From Mayamaea pseudoterrestris (Eukaryota; Bacillariophyta; Bacillariophyceae; Sellaphorales; Sellaphoraceae): a stretch of DNA of 64,000 nucleotides. Positions within the stretch are counted from its first letter, which is position 1; the number at the start of each line of letters is the position of its first letter. The stretch is taken from positions 868,001 to 932,000 of the forward strand of contig BROI01000010.1 of assembly GCA_027923505.1 (NCBI GenBank), given 5' to 3'. Positions 42,486-52,359 of this stretch are shown piece by piece. The position numbers and the translations under genes were made by a program. The notes beneath the pieces were generated by a model. It saw only the letters and a program-made list of their open reading frames with translations, made no database searches and was not told where the DNA came from.

Positions 42486-43524
42486 ATGAACTTGTTTAGC
42501 TCCTCCGTAAAAGTCCTGCGCAGAGTTGGATGGACTGCTGCCCAAGCGAATTCTCCGATCCGGCACCCTCGGTTCATTTCATCGACGAGAATACTTTTGG
42601 AAAAGAAGACGATTGTTGTTCCATCCATGGGAGACTCCATTACAGAGGTAACTGATAATGATTTTTCATGTATCGTATAAAGGTTTTGACGTTATTGGTA
42701 GTGCCTGACAAGCAGCTGGCAGCATGCTGCATACGGTTCGAGTAATACCAGGTGTTACGGACAAACACTACGTCTCACCATTGCCATTGTTGCGTCTTGC
42801 TCAGGGAACCATTGTCGAATGGACCGTACAAGTCGGACAGGCTGTCAAAACCGATGACGTTGTCGCGCTCGTTGAAACAGACAAGGTTACAGTTGAAATC
42901 AAAGCGCAAGTTGATGGAGTTTTGACGCAGCAGTTTGGGGCAGTGTACGTATTACTCGAACTATCTTGTTATTTACATAATACTTTATCAGCCGACAGAT
43001 CAGATTTGACCCATATTTGATGCCAATCATGCAGGGACGAGACGATAGAAGTTGGTGGCCCGCTTTATGAGGTTGAAACCGAAGGATTGGCCTCGGCCTC
43101 GGATGCCGCTTCTAAAGACACATTGGCGGCGGCTCCTGCAAAATCGCCTACCAAGGAGCCAGCATCTGCTGACAATGCAGCATCCAATGATTTGACGGCG
43201 CCCAGTGCATCCACTTCAAAGGATAACATTGCAATTACGACGGAGTCAAGCTCGTCATTGGCCTCGCGCGAACCGTCCATTCATTTCCTAGGAAAAGATG
43301 GATGGGCCGTTCGCAAGGCTGGTGTCGAGGAGCAAGCTTCTTTGGCTCAACAACAAGCAGCTGCTGCTAATACTGGTCCAGGCAAGCCACATGGCGTTAC
43401 GGTCATTCAGGATGATAAGGTGTGTCATCCAATGTATGGACGACCGCCATTTACCGACGAAGAAATGGAAGCGTTGCTTTGGGGTGGAGCCAATTTGGTT
43501 ACGGACTGGAAGATTAAGAATTGA
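42486..43524 (+). CDS. Lipoyl-domain protein with Kgd4/MRPS36-like C-terminus
   Basis: Three exons, 42486..42647, 42805..42944, 43035..43524 (introns 157 and 90 nt), 263 residues. Residues 1-38 look like a mitochondrial presequence (Arg/Ser-rich, no acidic residues). Residues ~41-117 are a lipoyl domain of the 2-oxoglutarate dehydrogenase E2 (DLST) kind, with the lipoylation site ETDKVTVEI at Lys81. An Ala/Ser/Thr-rich linker follows (~118-178). There is no E3-binding domain and no catalytic acyltransferase domain. Instead the end has IHFLGKDGWAVRK and then CHPMYGRPPFTDEEMEALLWGGA, which resembles Kgd4/MRPS36 (I.F.G.R....HP and EEl..i..GGA), the small subunit that links E3 to the E2 core. Role in that complex is inferred. 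Confidence 0.82.
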
Positions 43525-44357
43525 AATAGTATTCATTATCAGTCTACCTTTGGAATAGCATGTTGGAGGTGCACATGCCATCAGTCTATTAATGCGCCAA
43601 CGTGCTTGACAACGCCCCATGCCCCACTGACGAGACCGTTCACATCGCGCATCGCTCCCGGTGCATCTAGCGCGATGCGTCAATTGCGTGTTATGCCCGC
43701 GCCGCTCATTCACATGCTGGTGTAGACGACTGTCTCGTTGGTGTTCCTCCAACGCAGCTCCTCGCTAACGAGTTATTATGTTATACCTCGAGAGTCCATG
43801 GTCCATGAGTGCGTTGTCCATTTGTGTACTACTTCCACCACAGTGGGAGTAACCGAAGCACAGCCGTTGAGTATGCATACTTACTACTGCCAGGCATATA
43901 TAACTGAAAGTTTGTGTTGAAAGGACCTTCTATGTATTCTTAAGGGGCAATAATAATTTGTGCCGCCTATTTCGCCTGTGACGCCGTTGGACGAAGGTGC
44001 CCCGCCGCCAAAACTCGCTTGATCCGACCCAACAAACGCTCTCACACAATCGTTGGGCCTTGCACACTTTGCCTCTCAAGTCAGAGCAAGGGTGCGCTAT
44101 TGCTCGGAGCAAAAGACAAAGAAAAGAGTTCTATTAATCAGGACTGGGCAGGTATGAGCGCTACAGTTGATCCCGAGAGAAGGTGCAGTATTGTTGCATG
44201 CTGCACCTCGCACCTCGTAGGCTTGCTTCTTGCTTGATTACAATTTGTCGCTCCTCGTTGTATTCTAAATTGTGAGCGTCGCTTCCTCGTTGAACCTCTA
44301 TTCATCTCATACTTCTGTTTGTTTCAGCTTCTTTTTCTAGTGATCAGTGCATACATA
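43525..44357. other. 833-nt intergenic region
   Basis: Between two plus-strand genes. No coding region supported. TTTGTTTCAG at 44319-44328, 30 nt before the next start, could end a 5'-leader intron. Confidence 0.4.
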
Positions 44358-47300
44358 ATGAGAGCATCTTCTTTACACTTCGAGGATCGACATCCGAGAG
44401 GTGAACGTGCTGGTCTTGCTCGCAGCGGTTCGAGGGAAGAGGGATACGGCAGCAACCTTCATGACCGTGGTGGTCACCATCAATACATGCAGCAGCAACA
44501 GCCTCAGTATGGATATGAGCGGCCGGCCAAGAAGTCGTTTGCCTCGTCGCCACAGCAGCAGCCACGAAACCAATACCCCTCACAGTCAAGCTATCCACAT
44601 CCACCGCCACAGTATCCTCGTCACATGTCGTCGCCCAGGACTTCTCGAGGACTACAAGCTGTCGTAACTTCCTCCTTTAGCGAGGAGGAAACCATGCGCC
44701 ACAGAATGTTGTCTTCTGAAGAACATTACGAGACGCGCGAACGTGTTCATGAAATGGAACGAGAAAGTCATGATGAACGCGAGGAAGCCTATTATCACGA
44801 GTACAATGATGGATCAATGAGCACACAGAACCACCCTCATGCGTCCCCAGCGAGTCGTCAGCAGCAATACATTCAAAAGTCGTACTCCGCGGGCTACCAG
44901 AGCAAGGACGGGCCGCTCAAGCGAAGCTACTATCATCATTCGCATTTGAGTGAAGGTCCGTCAACAGCCGCAGTGATCGGCCAACTGCCTGCTGACTTTA
45001 TGCCTCCAGCACTACCACCCAAGCGGATCAAGATAAGCGGTGGGTCAGCAAATAGGGGCGAAATCATTGTCACGCCACGAACGCACCATCATCCGGAGTG
45101 GTATGCGCCTCAAGGATCATGGGAAGCCGAGCAAGATGCGTATTCCAACCTGAATCGACGAAACTCGCGATCATTTCCGCCGCAGCAGCAACCAGCATGG
45201 GCGTATCAGCAGCACACTCCGATGCGGCATCTTCGTGAACACGAATTGGAAAATGTTGTCGTCAGGCCGAAAATGTCGCAGCCTGTGGACGAGAGCGAGG
45301 AGCACCGGTCCTCAGCCTGGCAACCGATGGCTTCACCGCCGCCACAGCAGTGGGACGGTGCCTCGTCAAGAGTTTCGTTGCTGTCGCCACCAGTGTCTAC
45401 ATCAGCGCAAGGCTATCGCTACTGGGAAACAAGACAGGAACAAGCCTTGGATCATTCTCCGCGTGGGACTTTCGAGACACATCATCATCATCATTCGCAG
45501 GAGCATCTGCAACCACCACAGTATTACAACCCGAGTCGGCAGAGAGGTTTGAAAGACAAGATGCAGCTCGTCGTGGATGCAGCCGCCGCCACTGGGGACC
45601 ATATTCCAAGCGAGAATCGTGATGGCTTGTTTCTCCTCGCACTTCCACAGGATCGCGTCTCGTTGAGTGAAACACTTTGCGTCGTCCGAGAGGTACGTGT
45701 GACTGTTTGATAGGGTATTTGATCGTCGCGTGATATGTGACCAAACTAACATTGATTGATACGATGTAAAACAGAACATAGAAGTGTTTACAGCCTCGCA
45801 GGCAGATGTTGACGCCCCAGCGCCAGGCCGCAAGCATGCCGTTGTAGTCGGTCAGGTCGGCCTTCGCTGCATTCATTGCCGTTACACGACCAAATGCAGC
45901 GATCGGGTCAAGCGAGCTGTTTGCTACCCATCATCTATAAAGCGTATCTACCGCACAGTAATCGATATGAAGCTCGACCATTTCTCGCAATGCAAGTTCG
46001 TACCGGAAACTCTCAAATTTAAGCTCCAACAGTTAAAGTCTGTGCAGACGAGAAGTACTGGCACCACGATGCAATACTTTATTCGGGCTGCGCTCGCGCT
46101 GGGAATGGAGGACAGCTCGAATGGTGTGCGACTTGCCCATGGTATTAGCACTACTGACGATACCGATACGAAGAGCTCGCTCGGTTTAAGCTCGCCACAA
46201 ACAGACACCAACGGCCTGTCCCCGAGTTTAATCATTCACCGTACTGACTCAATTGGTTCCAGCCCTTCGGATGCGTCCAAGGCAAACGATTCTATGATGT
46301 CCGTGGAAAGCTTTGACAGCAACGGATGTCCTGACAGCATTGTTTCACTCGACAAATATTATGACGGCTGTGTTCCCCTATCGCTCCCAGAGGATCACAA
46401 TAACCTTAGTCCGTTGCGATGCTTCCTTCGTCAGCAGGTCTGCGCCTTCTCTGCGACAGAAGAGGACATTGCGGTCCGAGTCCCGACAACATTTTCCATA
46501 GCAGTTGGCCAAACTGGCATTGGCTGCATCCACTGTGTGCGATGTCCGCCAAAGCAACGGTCAAATCGAGCCGTCTGCTTCCCTTTCTCCATTGGTCGCA
46601 TCTACCAGTCTGTTGCGGACATTCAGCGCTTCCATTTCACTGAGTGCCGAAATCTCCCAAGTGATGTCAAGGAGAAATTTCTGGAACTCCAAAGTGCAAG
46701 TTCCAAGGGATCTAAAGGGCTTGCCACTCGTCAGTATTGGGTGGCATCGGCCCACAAGATTGGACTCGTTGATACAAGCCGAGGAATTCGGTTTGGCAGA
46801 GATCCATTGAAGCCGGAAGAGACTAAGGCGTTCTCGCTCGATATTCTAGCTCAGGCAGCCTTTTGTGTAACTACTGCTGACAAACCCATTGTGATCCCGG
46901 AAGACAAAGAAGCAATTGCAGAGTTCCTCTATGTTGTCATGGAGCAGTTGCAGCCCTGCCAATTCACCGAAGCTGACCGTAACAAGCGCCGCCTTAAAGA
47001 AGTTGGATGCACCGGAGTCGAATGCAAGCATTGTGCTGGTCAGGTGGACAGCCGAAAATTTTTTTGGTCGAGCGTGAGCGCTGTCGAGTCGAACTTTGTG
47101 TCCGTGCACACACATATGCTCGAATGTCGCATGGTTCCGGATAGCTTGAAGCAAAAACTAATTCATTTAAAATCATTACGAAAGGAGCAGACAGTTGCTT
47201 TGAAAACCGGTTCGCAAAAGGCTTTCTTCGCTCGGGTTTGGCAAAGACTTCACGATGACGACAACAGTTATCATCATGTCTTCGAGGGGGACGCATCACC

Positions 47301-47415
47301 TTCAACGTCAAAGACATCACATGCGGAGGAGGAAGACCGCGATGATGCTCCCTCTCGTGAAAATAAGGAGTTGGAGGAAATAGAAGAATACTGTGAGAAC
47401 GTAGTGGGCGTATAA
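44358..47415 (+). CDS. Protein with three Cys/His (putative zinc-binding) modules
   Basis: Two exons, 44358..45692 and 45775..47415 (82-nt intron), 991 residues. The first ~430 residues are disordered, rich in His, Gln, Pro, Tyr and Ser. Three copies of one module follow, about 110-120 residues each: CIHCR...RAVCYPSSIKRIYRTVIDMKLDHFSQC (about 460-570), CIHCV...RAVCFPFSIGRIYQSVADIQRFHFTEC (about 680-790), and a more divergent CKHCA...FFWSSVSAVESNFVSVHTHMLEC near 860-960. The C-x2-C...H-x4/5-C spacing suggests one zinc ion per module. Similar single modules occur in many diatom proteins without known function. A nucleic-acid-binding or regulatory role is only suggested by the metal site plus disordered N-terminus. 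Confidence 0.8.
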
Positions 47416-47702
47416 TTTCTATTCTTGAGCCTGCTTGAGTCGCTTTTCCTGCTCAAGCAAGGCGGCATAATTTCTAATATACATTAAAATGTCTGCGGGA
47501 GTTTGTAAAGCTTTTTTTATACATACTGGGCCATTAGTAAATGGCTAATGAGTAGTCAACAACGATTCAGCTGCTTGTATCGCTCATCACCACCATCCGC
47601 GGTACTTTCACGAGACGTTTCGGTCGAAGTGTTCATGCCGTCAGCGTCAATACTTTCCGTCCGGCTAAAAATAGCTCAATCTTGCTCTTTATGAGGCTTT
47701 GG

Positions 47703-49928
47703 TCAGTCTGTCGGTTCTTCGCGATAGGGAGTTCCGCCAACTGATCGCTGTGCAACCGATGGATGTGACCTCCAGTAGAAACCGGAAAGGCCACTGATCG
47801 TAGCTTCATTTGAGGACGCCAACTTGGACGCTCTCACATTGATTTTACTAGAGTGCCTTGACAAAACGTCCACGTACATAGTAGTGCCTTCTTCACTACC
47901 TATAGTATTCCAGTGTTGCGAGTGACGCCAAGGCTTCGATTGCGATGCGCCATTGGAATCGAACTTATCGATCAAATCCTTGATGCTTGAAAATGAAATG
48001 TTGGTGTGCTCTGATACGAGCGAGCTACCTACGTCAGACGCTGATGTTGCCTTGAGCTGTTTAATAGCGTGGTCGCCTCGCGATGTACGGGGCTCAAGCG
48101 CTTCTTGATAGTCATTCGCTGGGCAATGTATCGAGTCACGAGAGCAACTGTTCCATGACATTGAAGACAAGCTACTGCTTGTAGGCTGACGTGCCTCTGG
48201 ATGGTCGAATGGATATATTAACCTCTCCCGGCTGTTTGAAATCGTTTTCTTTTGATGTTGCGCCGTGACCGGCTTCGTATCTGACGTTTCAGGGTCGAGA
48301 TCTTTGGAACAATAAATGGATCTAACGTGGCTTACCGCACGAGCGGGAGGTAACGGTGTATGGTCTATAGTGGAAGAGATGTCGCTGCTCCATCGAACCT
48401 TATTCTGACGTCTGCTGATACAATCACCAATTGTCATTGAATGCCTGTGCAGGTCGGACATGTTGGTACTTTCACGTGGCCGCGGAGCACTCATGCTGTA
48501 ATTTTTCGATGACTTGCACGCAACTGGAGGTGGAATCGTCGAAGTGCGTGCATTCGATGATACCCTGGGTATTCGTGTGCCATTGTTCAGCGCTTGCGCC
48601 CGACCAAGGACTGATCTATTCAATAGTATAGCATTTGCTGGGTTCTGCCAGGTGCCGGGAGTTGATACCGATCGAACTCTTTTCACTTTATCCTCCTCAT
48701 CACACGTGTCAATGGATCGAAACAAATCCCGCTTGGAATAATGTGGTTGGGTCCGGGCTGGATCAATGCCCGGTGAGCTGCTCCGAAAATTATGCGATGG
48801 GCGGGTTTCACTAGCATGGAACAATAGTGGGAGCTGCAGCACGCGCTGATCATCGACCGTATCATCGGAATTGTGCCAGCGCATATGATGAAGAGTCTTT
48901 CGTCGTATGGCTGCTTCTTTGTCGTCATGATGCGTACATCGAAATGCTTTATATGCCGTTTCCAAACGGCGCTCAAGTTTTGGAGGTTCCACAAGCATGT
49001 AACGCATGGTCGGTGACGGTGATGCCGGCTCCACTGCATCTTGTTCAAGCAGTAAACTAACATCAGGACAGCAATTCAGATTGACTAATTCTCGCTGATC
49101 TCTCGAAAGAACCTGGTTGCTCTCGAGCTCGGCGATGGCCACATTGTGCAAATTTTGGACTACGCTGTTAACTCGACCCCAATCCTTCATCTCTATGGTC
49201 GTATCATTGTCCGTAGAGCTAGACTCTGATAAGATGGGCGGCGAAAGGTTGGAACTATGTGAAGCGTCGGAAAATGTAGCTTCTAGTTGTGGCAACACGA
49301 ACGGACGAATGCCTATGCGGTGCTCACCAACCGAGACGAGGTCATTGTCTTCGACATCGTCGTGCTCATCGCCACTATATTCACCTATACTGTCGCATGA
49401 GTCGGCATCCATCGTATTGACCTGTAATCCGCTAGAAGCGTTGGATGTTTCATCGTCAGTAAAAAAGGCGTCCGAAACGTCATCTTCCTTTTCATCGTCT
49501 TCGTTATTTTCATCCGCATCCTCCATCACGGCCGAAAGACAAGGCGCAACGCGAGTCGGCATCTTCTTTTTGTTGCTCCGCCTTGTCATGATTGGCAGTA
49601 ACTGCTCTTGAACGTCAAACTCTTGCTCCAAGCTGTCAAAGGCGACCAATGTGCTGCTCCAACTCTTCTCGTCAGTCTCTGCGACCATCTTGTTTGAGGC
49701 AGCTCCGCAGTTCAGCTTGGTTATGCGAAGCAGGAATTTCTGTCTACTTTTCGTTAATGCATCATCACTTGTTGTAATGCGCGCGGCGCGTCGGGGTCTC
49801 TGCTTCTCGAGGCTACGAGGCATCATCATCACCGTGGTTGAAACCGATGACGAAGGACTTTTCCCTTTCATTGTCACCTTCGACTTACGCTCAAGAAGCT
49901 GTTGCGGCACTAGCAACGACGGAAGCAT
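47703..49928 (-). CDS. Large disordered hypothetical protein
   Basis: Intronless, 741 residues from the ATG at 49928. Mostly Ser-, Arg- and Asp-rich and predicted disordered. Landmarks: a basic block RPRRAARITTSDDALTKSRQ near residue 50; an acidic block with repeated Asp/Glu (about 140-200); a short helical piece around LERRLETAYKAFRCTHHDDK (about 325-345), the best candidate for a folded segment; then Arg-Ser-rich sequence with several RXXS sites that kinases could use. I recognise no domain. The length without stops and codon use like the neighbours support a real gene. Confidence 0.65.
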   Translation of the reverse strand: MLPSLLVPQQLLERKSKVTMKGKSPSSSVSTTVMMMPRSLEKQRPRRAARITTSDDALTKSRQKFLLRITKLNCGAASNKMVAETDEKSWSSTLVAFDSLEQEFDVQEQLLPIMTRRSNKKKMPTRVAPCLSAVMEDADENNEDDEKEDDVSDAFFTDDETSNASSGLQVNTMDADSCDSIGEYSGDEHDDVEDNDLVSVGEHRIGIRPFVLPQLEATFSDASHSSNLSPPILSESSSTDNDTTIEMKDWGRVNSVVQNLHNVAIAELESNQVLSRDQRELVNLNCCPDVSLLLEQDAVEPASPSPTMRYMLVEPPKLERRLETAYKAFRCTHHDDKEAAIRRKTLHHMRWHNSDDTVDDQRVLQLPLLFHASETRPSHNFRSSSPGIDPARTQPHYSKRDLFRSIDTCDEEDKVKRVRSVSTPGTWQNPANAILLNRSVLGRAQALNNGTRIPRVSSNARTSTIPPPVACKSSKNYSMSAPRPRESTNMSDLHRHSMTIGDCISRRQNKVRWSSDISSTIDHTPLPPARAVSHVRSIYCSKDLDPETSDTKPVTAQHQKKTISNSRERLIYPFDHPEARQPTSSSLSSMSWNSCSRDSIHCPANDYQEALEPRTSRGDHAIKQLKATSASDVGSSLVSEHTNISFSSIKDLIDKFDSNGASQSKPWRHSQHWNTIGSEEGTTMYVDVLSRHSSKINVRASKLASSNEATISGLSGFYWRSHPSVAQRSVGGTPYREEPTD

Positions 49929-50410
49929 AGATGACAATTATTTGGTTGTAGTTGGGTAATAGATGGTAGATCCAAGAGGTGTGACAGAGACTCCTTCCAA
50001 CCGCAATCCATTCCGATTTGTTCCGTGAGATCAAATAGTTGAGTCGTCCGTTGAATATCCGGCTGCCTCGGATTCGGCCGTTTCAAAAATCTCAACGTCA
50101 TCAATCGGTACTCAAACTATCGCCTATTCATGCACTCGTGAAAACTGTCTATGGCTATAACAGAAAGATGCAGCGCTTGTGAAAACGTTACATTAAAGTG
50201 TAGATAGAATAGCTGTTTCGTGAAAAACTGCTACTTTTCATTTTTCCTGTTCCGTTGATCGACAACTTCCGATGGAGCTCGCTAGAAACCGCCGTGCAGC
50301 TGTTGCGCACTGACTGCTCGCTGGCTCTCGCACTTGCATACACCTCAGTATCGGATCACGACTTACTCTCAAGCAACAAGTCAAGCACTGTTTCCTCCTA
50401 CAAAGAAAGC
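49929..50410. promoter_or_regulatory. Divergent upstream region
   Basis: 482 nt between the disordered-protein gene and the J-domain gene. No gene supported; open frames begin with non-ATG codons. Confidence 0.4.
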
Positions 50411-52250
50411 ATGCGATACGATTTGTCATTTTTCCTTTGCTGCTGCAAATCCTTTCTCGGTTCCTCCTCAAAAAAGGACGAGGAGAATTTTTACGCCCTG
50501 CTGCAGATTGATTCCGACGCCTCGCCCGATGAAATCAAGCGGGCGTATAAACAGCAATCTTTAATCATGCATCCTGACAAGCTTGCGCAAAAAGGTCTCC
50601 AGCCGACTCCAGAAGACCATCTGAAGTTTACGCGCATGAAGGAAGCGTACGAAGTCCTGTCGGATCCGCACAAGCGCGAAACATACGACGCCATTGGAGA
50701 GCGAGGAATGAAATGGCTGGACGAGCCGTTCAGCATCGATCCCCAGGAATTAGCGCATAACTTTGCAACAAGTAGTGTTTTGGATCGGAGCAAAATATTT
50801 TTGATTTTTGTGGGAATTGCAGTCACCGTCTTGCTGCAACCAATACTAATTTGTCTGCATGTTGATGGAGCCTTTGGAGAGGACGCAAATTGGATGGCAA
50901 CACTGACTCCACTTTGGATATGGAATGTTTTTATTCTAATATACCATTCGAGAGTCATTGGTATGGGACCCATTCCAAAACCCGATCATGTTCCAGCGGA
51001 TGATTGGATAGATCCGCTTCCCATGCAAAAGCGCATTCTCTCCTGCGCTCGCTTCATTTTGCTTTTTCTTTTCGAGCTCCTGGCAGCACTTAAACTTGAT
51101 CAGGTGGTTTTTCTACCATGGACCTTTATATTTGTGCCGCTATACGTTTGGGAGGTCTCATCGCTTTACAAAAAGTTGCCATTGGCTCGCATGAGAATCG
51201 TTACAGTGGAAGACTTGGAGGCGGCCCTTGGCAAGCCTTTCTCGCAATTCTCATTCGCCGAAAAGGAACTTATTGCGAACAGATACTCGGTTGTCCCGTC
51301 GACAGAATCAGCCGAGTTTCTTGCTGCGCAGAAACTGAAAACAAGGGCTCGGCATGACATAGTTCAGTCAATGTTTAGGATCGCCTTTTGTGCCTGTTTA
51401 TTGGTCCGACTCGATTTGCACACCGACTGGAGCTGGTGGATAGTATTTTTACCACTGTGGGTTATGATGTTTCTGATATGCTACACTAATTGGCAAGCCT
51501 TTGCCGAAGTTCAACGCAAGGCGCACGAAAAGGATCCAAACTTGTTCGTGCCTTCGACCGATAATGGGGCTTCGCCCGACGTTGAGGCAGGATACGGAGC
51601 TGTTGCGACGGATGGAACGGCAACTTCTGAACAGACGCAGCAGCAAGCCCCGAAACTGTCCGACCAGGAGAAGGAGGAGCTCAGAGCGCAAGTCGTGGCA
51701 AGCAGCTCCAAACTCTGCAGCAAGTGTTGCTCGCTTGGATTCATATTGATTGTCGTTGTATTGTTTGTTGCCAAGTTACAGGGCGCCCACTATTCAGCCG
51801 TGTGGATTATCAGTCCATTTCTGCTCGTTGTAAGTGTCCATGAGTTGTGTGGAGTAGGTGCGCATATGGTATCTAACCATCGTTCCTCCACGAATGTACT
51901 GTTGCTTTCGACTACAGATAGGCTTGATTCTATTTATTCTTGGATGCGCCATTTTTGGCATTTCTGAAGTGCCTACGGACGGTATAGATTTTGACTTTGA
52001 ACCGTTTGGCACCGACAATAGTCGACAACAACCGAATACTGTGTATGCGGCCACCGACTCGCCTACGATGAGTGATCCAGTCTATATTCCGCCTCCGCCA
52101 CCAACGAATGAAAAAATAAATAGATTAAGTCCCATGGACAAGTCAGAGCATATAGTGGCCATATCTGTCGAAGATAATGCTGCTGCGGCCGTTGTGGCTA
52201 GTTTTAAGCCGGCAGAAACCTCAGACAAGGAGATCAACGAGCTGGATTAG
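50411..52250 (+). CDS. J-domain fused to TMEM185-like membrane domain
   Basis: Two exons, 50411..51829 and 51918..52250 (88-nt intron), 583 residues, ATG at 50411. A Cys-rich start (FFLCCCKSFLG) may be lipidated. The J-domain spans about 25-95 with HPDK at 54-57 and YEVLSDPHKRETYDAIG, so it can stimulate Hsp70. Then come about eight hydrophobic segments in which the phrase L.LD....W...F.PLW recurs (ILICLHVDGAF..TPLWIWN, LKLDQVVFLPWTFIFVPLYVWE, VRLDLHTDWSWWIVFLPLWVMM), the mark of the TMEM185 (Fragile-X-F-associated) family. The C-terminal ~90 residues are soluble and acidic. A chaperone docked to an endomembrane is likely; the client is unknown. Confidence 0.88.
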
Positions 52251-52359
52251 ATGTGTCGCCGTCACTCAGATCGCTCTTTATATATTATCAAGTGTTTAGA
52301 TAATTAATAACTTTATTGTTATATATTGTTCATGGACAGGCAAAAATGAAATGGAGCAA

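Noticed and set aside
42730-42750. GGTTCGAGTAA as a tRNA T-loop
   Set aside because: No acceptor stem, D-arm or anticodon arm could be built around it; no tRNA was found elsewhere either.
42724-43020. Separate small protein starting at the ATG at 42724
   Set aside because: It overlaps the middle exon of the lipoyl gene; the frame is explained by exon 42805-42944 plus intron sequence.
47521-47545. Small inverted repeat CATTAG...CTAATG as a terminator hairpin
   Set aside because: Six-bp arms are common by chance and a bacterial-type terminator is not expected here.
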